From: Chitinophaga tropicalis
Lineage (GTDB): Bacteria; Bacteroidota; Bacteroidia; Chitinophagales; Chitinophagaceae
Assembly (NCBI RefSeq): GCF_009758205.1
Contig: NZ_WRXN01000006.1
Span: 62,001 to 126,000, forward strand
Direction of reading: 5' to 3'
Length of the DNA stretch: 64,000 nucleotides
In this document: positions 36,580 to 44,566 of the stretch, in pieces
How positions within the stretch are numbered: the first letter of the stretch is position 1
Layout of the letters: each line of letters opens with the position of its first letter
Position numbers and translations under genes: made by a program
The notes under the pieces: generated by a model
What the model was told of the DNA's origin: nothing
What the model saw: only the letters and a program-made list of their open reading frames with translations
Databases searched by the model: none

Positions 36580-36668
36580 ATAATCCCGTAAAGAGATTTG
36601 ACCCATCTAAGATCAGATAAATAATGATGCTAGAAACGAAGCCCGGAGCTTTTGCTCCGGGCGTTTTT
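36580..36668 (+). ncRNA. Candidate small RNA of about 90 nt
   Basis: The promoter at 36544-36574 predicts a start near 36580. The transcript would end at the hairpin GCCCGGAGC-TTTT-GCTCCGGGC followed by GTTTTTATTT at 36641-36668. No start codon with a sensible frame lies in between. It is unlike any small RNA I recognise. Lies in the gap between tssD (minus) and the TonB receptor (plus). Confidence 0.45.
36641..36668 (+). terminator. Intrinsic terminator of the candidate small RNA
   Basis: A perfect 9-bp GC-rich stem (GCCCGGAGC) with a TTTT loop, followed by GTTTTTATTT. Confidence 0.8.
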
Positions 36669-36715
36669 ATTTAGTTCCATTCTTTAATAGCCGCACGCAG
36701 CGCAAAAAAAAAACT

Positions 36716-36760
36716 GCACGAAAAATGAGTTTTGCCGAAGGCGAAACTCATTTTTTGTGC
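36716..36760. terminator. Palindrome family copy 5
   Basis: GCAC, GAAAAATGAG, TTTTGCC-GAA-GGCGAAA, CTCATTTTTT, GTGC: a 45-bp imperfect palindrome with the same GCCGAAGGC core and a CACTCGCTCT flank as the other copies. Here it does not follow a gene stop on either strand. Confidence 0.65.
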
Positions 36761-36818
36761 TCATGTTGCCACTCGCTCTTCCCTAAATTCTAAAAACCCA
36801 ACTCTGACTATATAAAAA

Positions 36819-36869
36819 TCTAAATAAATAAATTAGATTTGTCTAAAATAATAATTTAGACAAGACTAA
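36819..36869. promoter_or_regulatory. Operator array overlapping the promoter of the TonB receptor
   Basis: Half-sites TCTAA and TTAGA alternate: TCTAA at 36819, TTAGA at 36833, TCTAA at 36842, TTAGA at 36856 and ACTAA at 36865. Starts are spaced 14, 9, 14, 9, that is, a 14-bp palindrome TTAGA-N4-(T/A)CTAA repeated with a 23-bp period. A TAGATTTG -7-type box (36834-36841) lies inside the array, 42 bp before the ATG, so a bound regulator would block the promoter. Confidence 0.6.
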
Positions 36870-36882
36870 ATAATATTCTGTA

Positions 36883-39162
36883 ATGTATCTTAATTCTACT
36901 TTCAAATATCTAAAATTCTCAATCGCAGGACCGGTCGTATTCTTACTGATATCCAGTCCTGCCTTTTCCCAAACCATACGCGGCCGGGTCATGGCAGACG
37001 GTCAACCCATATCCTTAGCCAGCATCTTCCTGGCAGAGAACGGTAAAGGCATAGCCACAGACTCTGCCGGTTATTTCAAACTGGAAAATGTCAAGCCGGG
37101 AAGCTATACATTAAAGTCATCCGCTACAGGATTCAGACCTTACACCCGCCGTGTCACCATAACCGGCAATACGCCCGTAACCGTGAATATCACTTTACAG
37201 CAGGACGTTACCAAACTGAACGATGTGGTGGTGACTGGTACGCTGAGACCTGTCAGCCGGGCAGAAAGCCCCATACCGGTAGAAGTATATACCCCTAAAT
37301 ATTTTCAGAAGAACCCATCACCTTCCCTGTTTGAATCTATCGGTATGGTGAACGGCGTACGGCCACAGTTGAACTGTAACGTGTGTAATACAGGAGATAT
37401 TCATATTAATGGTATGGAAGGGCCTTATACTATGGTCCTGATAGATGGTATGCCTATCGTCAGCTCACTATCTACAGTATACGGGCTGAACGGAATACCT
37501 ATTAGTATGGTAGAACGTATAGAAGTAGTAAAAGGCCCCGGTTCTTCATTATATGGTTCAGAAGCCATGGGAGGCCTTATCAACGTGATCACGAAGAATC
37601 CTGCTACAGCTCCGGTAGTGAGCCTGGACGCATTCGGGACTTCCTGGCAGGAATATAATGTTGATGCCGCTGTAAAGTTAAAGGCAGGCTCCGCACAATC
37701 CATTGTTGGCGTAAATTACTTCAACTACCAGCATCCGTTAGATAAGAATCATGACGGCTTCACGGATGTTACTCTGCAACAGAGGATCTCTGTATTCAAT
37801 AAATGGGGATTTCAGCGAAGAGATAACAGGGTAGCCAGCCTGGCAGCGCGTTATGTATATGAGGACCGCTGGGGTGGCGATATGAAATGGAGCAGGCAAT
37901 GGAGAGGTTCTGACAGCATCTACGGAGAAAGCATCTATACAAAAAGACTGGAACTGATAGGCATGTACCAGTTGCCGGTCAAAGAAAAGATCATGCTGCA
38001 ATTCTCCTACAATCGCCATAACCAGAATTCTTACTATGGTCATACCCCTTTCATGGCAGATCAGAATGTGACCTTTGCCCAGGCTTACTGGGACAAACAA
38101 CTGGGTGAAAAACACAGCCTGCTGGCTGGCGCTTCATTCCGGTATACCTATTATGATGATAATACGCCCGGTACTTTAGGGGCAGATGGTAAGGTAAATG
38201 AACCAATGAAGACACCGCTGCCCGGAATATTTGTGCAGGATGAATGGGTGTTTGCTCCAAAACATAAGCTGTTACTGGGATATCGTTATGACTATGACAA
38301 ACACCATGGCAATATCCATTCTCCCAGGATAGCTTACAAATGGACGCCTAATACAGATCATACTGTGCGTGCCAGCTTTGGTACAGGTTTCCGCGTAGTG
38401 AACCTGTTCACAGAAGAACATGCCGCTTTGACCGGTTCAAGAGAAGTTGTTGTGGCGGAAGCGCTGAAGCCGGAGAAGTCTTACAACGCTAATCTTAATT
38501 ATGTGTGGAAAATAACGATGGATAACGCCTTCATCAATATAGATGCAACAGGCTTCTATTCTTATTTCACCAATAAGATCACGGGCGATTTTGATACAGA
38601 TCCCAACAAGATCATTTATGATAACCTGCGCGGACATGCCGTTTCCCGTGGTATCTCGCTCAATACGGACTTCGCGTTTTCTTTTCCTCTTAAAATAATG
38701 ACAGGTATATCTTATATGGATGTTTACCAGGTGGAAGATAACGCTGTGGGCGTGTCACAGAAATCTATCCAGCTGAATGCACCCGCCTGGTCAGGTACTT
38801 TTGTGATAGGCTATAGCCTGCCTGCCGGCTTTTCTGCCGATCTGACGGGCAACTGGAACGGTCCTATGCGGCTGCCTGTGCAGCACAATGATTACCGGCC
38901 AGATTATTCTCCCTGGTTCATGCTTGCCAATATCCAGCTTACAAAGAAATTCCCCAAAGGCTGGGAGGTGTATGGCGGTGTAAAGAACCTGTTGAACTAT
39001 GTGCCAAAGTATGCTTTGATGCGTCCATTCGATCCGTTTGACAAGCATGTGAATGATCCTGTGAATAATCCTAATGGTTATACATTCGATACAGAATATA
39101 ATTACGCTCCGCTACAGGGCATCCGTGGTTTCCTGGGAGTAAGGTATAATTTGTTCAGGTAA
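36883..39162 (+). CDS. TonB-dependent receptor, probable metal-related uptake
   Basis: A 759-aa outer-membrane receptor with a signal peptide (cleaved near AFSQ), a CarboxypepD_reg-like domain (about 30-110; GRVMADGQPISLASIFL), a plug and a barrel ending in GVRYNLFR. The plug holds an unusual Cys pair in QLNCNVCNTGDIHINGMEG (about residues 161-175), before VLIDGMPIVSSL and ERIEVVKGPGSSLYGSEA. This CxxC-bearing plug recurs in Bacteroidota receptors, often near thiol-disulfide proteins. A metal such as copper or a metal chelate is a plausible ligand (inference). A thioredoxin-like gene starts 2 bp after its stop. The upstream operator array suggests tight repression. Confidence 0.85.
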   Translation: MYLNSTFKYLKFSIAGPVVFLLISSPAFSQTIRGRVMADGQPISLASIFLAENGKGIATDSAGYFKLENVKPGSYTLKSSATGFRPYTRRVTITGNTPVTVNITLQQDVTKLNDVVVTGTLRPVSRAESPIPVEVYTPKYFQKNPSPSLFESIGMVNGVRPQLNCNVCNTGDIHINGMEGPYTMVLIDGMPIVSSLSTVYGLNGIPISMVERIEVVKGPGSSLYGSEAMGGLINVITKNPATAPVVSLDAFGTSWQEYNVDAAVKLKAGSAQSIVGVNYFNYQHPLDKNHDGFTDVTLQQRISVFNKWGFQRRDNRVASLAARYVYEDRWGGDMKWSRQWRGSDSIYGESIYTKRLELIGMYQLPVKEKIMLQFSYNRHNQNSYYGHTPFMADQNVTFAQAYWDKQLGEKHSLLAGASFRYTYYDDNTPGTLGADGKVNEPMKTPLPGIFVQDEWVFAPKHKLLLGYRYDYDKHHGNIHSPRIAYKWTPNTDHTVRASFGTGFRVVNLFTEEHAALTGSREVVVAEALKPEKSYNANLNYVWKITMDNAFINIDATGFYSYFTNKITGDFDTDPNKIIYDNLRGHAVSRGISLNTDFAFSFPLKIMTGISYMDVYQVEDNAVGVSQKSIQLNAPAWSGTFVIGYSLPAGFSADLTGNWNGPMRLPVQHNDYRPDYSPWFMLANIQLTKKFPKGWEVYGGVKNLLNYVPKYALMRPFDPFDKHVNDPVNNPNGYTFDTEYNYAPLQGIRGFLGVRYNLFR

Positions 39163-39164
39163 CA

Positions 39165-39635
39165 ATGCGTGTGTTAATGAATACCATATGGCTCCTGTTG
39201 TTGACTGCCGTTGTGCATGCGCAGCAGGAGCCTCTTTCTTTTGAGCAGCTGGCAGATAGTATGGCTGTTCATCCAAAACCTGTGGTAATAAAGATCGTTA
39301 CCAGCTGGTGCCCCTACTGCCGGCTGCAGGACAGGCAGATCTCCGCTTCAGCAGATGTTCAGCAGGTGCTTCGCAATGATTGCTATTTCCTGGTACTGGA
39401 TGCTGAACAGCATACACCGGTACAGTTTAATGATACTACTTATACTTTCTATTCCAATGGTTCTGCCAATGGCATTCATCTGCTGGCATTAAAACTGGTT
39501 GGTAATAAGCCTGCTTATCCTGCCTGGGTGGTGCTGGATGAGAAATATGTGGTGAAGGGAACTTATGCCGGCATGCTGAAAAGCAGGGAGCTGCTCCGGT
39601 TCCTGCTTTTATATCTGCATGAACAGGATTCCTAA
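39165..39635 (+). CDS. Secreted thioredoxin-like protein
   Basis: A 156-aa protein with a Sec signal (cleaved near VHAQ, residue 19-20) and a thioredoxin fold. The active site is WCPYC at residues 48-52 (Cys49, Cys52), and a cis-Pro region lies in AYPAWVVLDE. It resembles the SoxW/thioredoxin-like periplasmic reductases. It is 2 bp downstream of the TonB receptor and surely co-transcribed. It may keep the receptor's plug cysteines or the periplasmic ligand reduced (inference). Confidence 0.88.
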   Translation: MRVLMNTIWLLLLTAVVHAQQEPLSFEQLADSMAVHPKPVVIKIVTSWCPYCRLQDRQISASADVQQVLRNDCYFLVLDAEQHTPVQFNDTTYTFYSNGSANGIHLLALKLVGNKPAYPAWVVLDEKYVVKGTYAGMLKSRELLRFLLLYLHEQDS

Positions 39636-39688
39636 GGTCCGCAGATATAAAAAAATGACACTTTCCAGTAGAAAGCGACGTGGCGCTA

Positions 39689-39852
39689 AAGTGCTACCGC
39701 AGCCCATACACTACCCATACTTTATAGTAGCCTTTGAGTAGGAGTATCTATGCGGTATCTATACCTTACTTCAACTCCACCTTTCAAGTATGTTTCAAGC
39801 ATGTCATAAGCATGTCATAAGCATGTTTAGTGTATGTATTGCGGTAGCACTT
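39689..39852. repeat. MITE-like inverted-repeat element
   Basis: 25-bp terminal arms at 39689-39713 and 39828-39852 are inverted complements with 22 of 25 matches (outer 13 bp AAGTGCTACCGCA identical). The 114-bp interior holds tandem copies of CATAAGCATGT (39804-39826). No coding frame and no clear target-site duplication are seen. It fills most of the 386-bp gap 39636-40021; the remaining sequence to 40021 is AT-rich and shows nothing further. Confidence 0.6.
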
Positions 39853-40021
39853 CCGCATCACGGTATAATCCTGATATAGGTTTACACTTCTGTCAGATAA
39901 TCCTGTTTGAAGTTTACAATTGTTGCCAAATCATATAATTTCTTGTACATATCATCGAATTCCCATTAATATTAAAAACAATACCGGATTATTGCATACA
40001 ATTACCTAAACATGTACCCTT

Positions 40022-42265
40022 ATGTGCAGGCTACTGCTGCTGTTATTTTGTACCTCTCTCTTTACTCCCCATACCCAGGGGCAAAGAAAAGATACAAACA
40101 CCGGCAGAATAGACCAGCTCCTCTACCATGCAGCAGCCCTTATCAACAAACCCGGAGAGGAACCAGCCACTCTAGACAGCTCACTAACCCTCCTCTCTGA
40201 AGCAGCCCGGTTAAGCGCTTCCCTGCATGACAACGGAAGAACAGGCAAATGTTACTACCTGTACTCCAAAGCTTACAGGGAAAAAGGAAGCCTTGAAAAA
40301 GGAAAAGCCGCTGCTGAAAAAGCCCGGGAGGTTTTCACTGAAGAAAATATGAAGGGAGAACTGGCAGATGCCCTGGTAGAAGAAGCTAATTACTACAGTA
40401 TTTATGAAGATGCCCGGTTAGAACATAAAATACAATTATATGAACAAGCCATTCCCCTCTACCGGAAAACAGGACAGAAAATAAATGAAGCTAATACGCT
40501 GATGATAATGGGCGATTGCTATCACTTCGGGGGCAAATACAGGGAAGCGCTTCCGGCATTACAGCAGGCTCTCAAATTATATAAGGAAAACAATTATAAA
40601 GAACTACAAGCTATTTACGATCTTTTGGGGATAGTCGCCACAGCCATGGGAGATTACAAACAAGGCCTGAGCTATGGCCTGCTGGCTGTCAGGACCGCAG
40701 AAACACTGAAAGACACTTCTACACAGCTATGTACGATCTATAATAGGGTGAGCGTTACTTTTTCAGATATGGGAAATACGGAACAGGGGCTGATATACGC
40801 ACGCAAATCCCTGCTGGTTGCCCAACACCTGCACGATACAGCAGCTATTCTTACAGTATTCGCCAATATGGCGGGTATTTATATCAAACAGAGGAACCCT
40901 GCAGAAGCGCTGGTATTGCTGGATGATGTTTCTCAAAGGTACAAACCTGTGGCGCCCGATGTGATGTTCCGGATAAAGGTACTTAAGTTAATAGCTTATA
41001 CAGATATGAAACAGTATGCCAATGCCGGAGTATATGTTCATGAGCTGGAAACATTAGTGTCGGAGGTAAAGGAGCCGCATTTCAATCTGGTATTGGCCTG
41101 TAATGCCTTAATAAAGTATTTTCTCGCTACCCGGAAATACGGCCGCGCAGCCATGTACTGCCGGCTGCAAATGGAAGCCAGCACTAAACTGGGAATGCTG
41201 AAACCTCTGTCCCAGAGTTATCTTTACTGGTTTAAAGCTGATTCTGCATTGGGAAAGTATCCCCAGGCTATTCAGCATTACCAGCTTTACAAAGCTACTA
41301 CAGACTCACTGTTCAATGTGGCAAAAAGCGGGCAGATAGCGCAGCTGCAGATCCAGTATGAAACAGAGAAGAAAGACCAGGATATCAGGTTAAAACAACA
41401 GAACATTGAATTACTTACCCGCCAGGGCTTATTAAGAGAAGCTGATCTGAAACAGACACGGCTCATCCGCAACGTGATCATTGCTGGCGCGGGAATGTTA
41501 TTATTACTGCTGGTACTGGGCTTCAACCGCTATCAGCTGAAGCAACGCAGTAATCAGCAATTACAGGAACAGCAGCAGGAAATTGCCCAGCAAAACCTTT
41601 CCCTGCAGGAGCTGATCGCCATGCAGAATAAATTACTGGATGAAAAGGAATGGCTGGTGAAGGAGATACATCATCGGGTAAAGAATAACCTGCAGATAGT
41701 TATGAGTTTACTCAATACACAGGCAGCATACCTGCATGATGAAGATGCCCTGGATGCCATCCGGGAAAGCAGGCACCGCATGCAGGCCATTTCCCTGATC
41801 CACCAGAAACTATACCAGTCAGAGAACATGGCGCTGATAGATATGCAGCAGTACATACGGGAACTGATAAGTTATCTGAAAGACAATTTTTCAGACATAC
41901 AACGGATCTATTTTGACCTGCAGATAGCAGATGTGCAGATGGACGTATCGCAGGCCGTCCCTGTAGGACTGATCCTGAATGAAGCCGTTACCAATGCTAT
42001 CAAATACGCCTTCCCCTCAATGGCGCATGGTACTGTAACTGTATCCCTGCAATATACCGGTAGTAATCTTTTAGCACTCACTGTTGCAGATAATGGGCAG
42101 GGCTTCCCGGAGGGCTTTGATATCCTTACCAGGGGCTCTATGGGCGCCAGGTTGATGGATACACTGACAGAGCAGCTGGAAGGAGTACTGACTATTAAGA
42201 ATGCCGGCGGAGTAGTTGTCACTGTCACATTTAAACAACAACCTCTTTCCGATACCATTGCCTGA
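40022..42265 (+). CDS. TPR sensor histidine kinase (HisKA_2 type), first of a tandem pair
   Basis: A 747-aa kinase. A signal-peptide-like N-terminus (cleaved near TQGQ, residue 20) is followed by a periplasmic TPR region (about 60-430; repeats such as YREALPALQQALKLYKENN), a coiled coil, one membrane helix (about 484-502), and a cytoplasmic coiled coil (QQLQEQQQEIAQQN). The kinase has the HisKA_2 box KEIHHRVKNNLQIVMSLL (His about 548-549) and an HATPase with NEAVTNAIKYAF, ADNGQGFP and GSMGARLM (about 655-720). The TPR part probably senses a protein or peptide ligand. It is followed by a paralogue 203 bp downstream. Confidence 0.9.
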   Translation: MCRLLLLLFCTSLFTPHTQGQRKDTNTGRIDQLLYHAAALINKPGEEPATLDSSLTLLSEAARLSASLHDNGRTGKCYYLYSKAYREKGSLEKGKAAAEKAREVFTEENMKGELADALVEEANYYSIYEDARLEHKIQLYEQAIPLYRKTGQKINEANTLMIMGDCYHFGGKYREALPALQQALKLYKENNYKELQAIYDLLGIVATAMGDYKQGLSYGLLAVRTAETLKDTSTQLCTIYNRVSVTFSDMGNTEQGLIYARKSLLVAQHLHDTAAILTVFANMAGIYIKQRNPAEALVLLDDVSQRYKPVAPDVMFRIKVLKLIAYTDMKQYANAGVYVHELETLVSEVKEPHFNLVLACNALIKYFLATRKYGRAAMYCRLQMEASTKLGMLKPLSQSYLYWFKADSALGKYPQAIQHYQLYKATTDSLFNVAKSGQIAQLQIQYETEKKDQDIRLKQQNIELLTRQGLLREADLKQTRLIRNVIIAGAGMLLLLLVLGFNRYQLKQRSNQQLQEQQQEIAQQNLSLQELIAMQNKLLDEKEWLVKEIHHRVKNNLQIVMSLLNTQAAYLHDEDALDAIRESRHRMQAISLIHQKLYQSENMALIDMQQYIRELISYLKDNFSDIQRIYFDLQIADVQMDVSQAVPVGLILNEAVTNAIKYAFPSMAHGTVTVSLQYTGSNLLALTVADNGQGFPEGFDILTRGSMGARLMDTLTEQLEGVLTIKNAGGVVVTVTFKQQPLSDTIA

Positions 42266-42468
42266 TCATGAAAAATATTGTAATTTTCGTGGAGATAGTC
42301 GCTCCGTAGCCCAAGCCATTCTATTTTCAGATACTATGCTAACCAGTTATCCCAATAATGAAAAACTTGTAGCAATAAGGAAACATGAACAAAAGCCGCT
42401 GGAAAAGTGTAATGCGTAAGTTGTAGCATTAATAACATAATTCAACCGGGAGATGGAAAAACTGCACT

Positions 42469-44565
42469 ATGGGAGAAGAAGAGGCCATACATATAAAATA
42501 TTCTGACAGGTTATCCGGGATACTGATCTGTATAACAGTGTTGTTGCTGCCATTTACTACAATGGCGCAGCAAACGGGTATTGATGCCTGGATGGAAACC
42601 CGCCCCGTTACACATCCCATCAGTGAAGCGCTGGCAGATATGTGGATGGCAAAGGCGGAAACCTATAATATCTATGACGAAGAACAGCTGACCTGCAGGA
42701 CCGGTTGCTATGAACAGGCGATATTCCTGTTAAAAGGTACCGGTAATACACTGAAAGAAGCCATGGCATTACAGCGGCTGGGCGATTGTTATAATCACCG
42801 GGGATGGCTGCAACCTGCCAGGACCACACTGGAAAACTCCCTGGCGCTATACCGGCAGGTGTCATGCAGGCAGCTGCAGGGCGTATATAATCTCCTGGGA
42901 AATGTGCTGGACCAGATGGGCGATTATGACAAGGCATTACAATATGGTTTTCTGGCCGCACAAACAGCGGAAGAGCAGCAAGACTCTTCAGCATTGTTAT
43001 GCACTATCTATAACCGGCTGGGATTGACATATTATCATCTGACAGACTATCAGCATGCCCTGTATTATTTCCAGCAATCCATGGCCATAGCGGTTAAATG
43101 CAGGGATACCATTGCCATCCTGACGCTGGGGCCCAACATTGCCAATTCCTTTCAGCGCCTGGGCCAGCCGGAAGATGCTGTTAGTGTATTGGAAGATATG
43201 AGGGACCGGTACCCCATTACTTCCAATGAAGATAAAATTACCTTAGCCGCCGGATTTGCCGGCAGCTACGTCCGCATGGAGCAGTATGGGGAAGCAGCGA
43301 AATATATACAACAGCTGGAGGAGTTGTCAAAAACTTTTTCTGCATCTAATTATATGCAGGACGTGGTCTTTGCAGCAGTGCTCAATTATTACCTGGCAAC
43401 AGGGCAATACCATCAGGTATACCGCTATGGCAAAGCATATAAGAAATATTGTGAAGAGGGAGGTTATATTCATGAGCTGCTGAACGATTATCTTTACCTC
43501 TTCAAAGCCGATTCTGCATTGGGCAGATCGCTGGCCGCCATAGACTGGTATCAGCAGTATAAGCTGCTGAACGACTCTCTTTACGGAGAGGCTAAAAGCC
43601 GGCAGATAGCACAGTTGCAGGTAAAGTACGAAACGGAAAGGAAAGACCATGCCATACGTCTGAAAGACCAGGATATCCGTTTGCTGAAAGAGCAGAGCCG
43701 GTTACAACAGGCCGCATTGAACCATACCCGGCTCACAGGCGGTGTAATAACAGGAGGAGCTACATTGCTGGTCATTCTGCTGGTTATGGGATATAACCGT
43801 TACCAGATGAAACGGGCCATTCACCGGCAGTTACAAACCCAGCGGAGGGCTATCAATGAACAGCATGAAGCGCTGCATACCTTGCTGCTGGCACAAGGTA
43901 CATTGCTGGAAGAGAAGCAATGGCTGGTAAAGGAGATCCATCACCGGGTAAAGAATAATTTACAGACCATCACCAGCCTGTTGCACACGCAGACGGCTTA
44001 CCTTGATAATAAGGTAGCAGTGAAAGTGATCCGGGAAAGCCGGAGCAGAATGCAGGCCATTTCGCTGATCCACCAGAAATTATTTTTGTCTGAAGGTCGT
44101 TCTACTGTAGATATGCAGTTGTATACACAGGAACTGGTAGCATATTTTAAGGATAGTTTCGTGTGTACACAGCAGATCAGCTTTCAGCTGGAAATAGCGC
44201 CCGTCTGGCTGGATGTGATCCAGGTGGTGCCGGTAGGGCTGATCCTGAATGAAGCGCTGACCAATGCACTTAAGTATGCTTTCACAGAGAAAGAAGAAGG
44301 AACAATAACTGTATCATTGCACTGTACATTGGGAGAGTATCTTTTATTAACAATAAAGGATGACGGTAAGGGATTACCTCCCGATTTTGAAAAACATAAA
44401 CATTCGTCAATGGGATTGCTGCTGATGGAAACCCTGAGTGAGCAACTGGATGGTTCACTATCTGTCAAAGGAGAAAAGGGAACAACTGTTATGCTGATAT
44501 TTAAACCACCGCATACCAGAAACAGCACTCCTGCAATAAAGAATGTACTTAACAAAACTGCGTAG
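42469..44565 (+). CDS. TPR sensor histidine kinase (HisKA_2 type), second of a tandem pair
   Basis: A 698-aa paralogue of the upstream kinase with the same layout: hydrophobic start (about 15-32, cleavage near TMAQQ), periplasmic TPR region, one membrane helix (about 424-442), HisKA_2 box KEIHHRVKNNLQTITSLL (His about 490), and HATPase with NEALTNALKYAF, DDGKGLPP and SSMGLLLM. The kinase halves are far more alike than the sensor halves, which suggests duplication followed by sensor divergence. The response regulator starts 1 bp after its stop, so this kinase is its direct operon partner. Confidence 0.9.
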   Translation: MGEEEAIHIKYSDRLSGILICITVLLLPFTTMAQQTGIDAWMETRPVTHPISEALADMWMAKAETYNIYDEEQLTCRTGCYEQAIFLLKGTGNTLKEAMALQRLGDCYNHRGWLQPARTTLENSLALYRQVSCRQLQGVYNLLGNVLDQMGDYDKALQYGFLAAQTAEEQQDSSALLCTIYNRLGLTYYHLTDYQHALYYFQQSMAIAVKCRDTIAILTLGPNIANSFQRLGQPEDAVSVLEDMRDRYPITSNEDKITLAAGFAGSYVRMEQYGEAAKYIQQLEELSKTFSASNYMQDVVFAAVLNYYLATGQYHQVYRYGKAYKKYCEEGGYIHELLNDYLYLFKADSALGRSLAAIDWYQQYKLLNDSLYGEAKSRQIAQLQVKYETERKDHAIRLKDQDIRLLKEQSRLQQAALNHTRLTGGVITGGATLLVILLVMGYNRYQMKRAIHRQLQTQRRAINEQHEALHTLLLAQGTLLEEKQWLVKEIHHRVKNNLQTITSLLHTQTAYLDNKVAVKVIRESRSRMQAISLIHQKLFLSEGRSTVDMQLYTQELVAYFKDSFVCTQQISFQLEIAPVWLDVIQVVPVGLILNEALTNALKYAFTEKEEGTITVSLHCTLGEYLLLTIKDDGKGLPPDFEKHKHSSMGLLLMETLSEQLDGSLSVKGEKGTTVMLIFKPPHTRNSTPAIKNVLNKTA

Positions 44566-44566
44566 T

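Noticed and set aside
36716..36760. Palindrome copy 5 read as a CRISPR repeat or terminator of the small RNA
   Set aside because: There is only one copy here and the small RNA already has its own terminator 48 bp upstream; it fits the dispersed palindrome family instead.
39804..39826. Tandem CATAAGCATGT units as a CRISPR array
   Set aside because: Units are 11 bp with no unique spacers; they belong to the interior of the inverted-repeat element.
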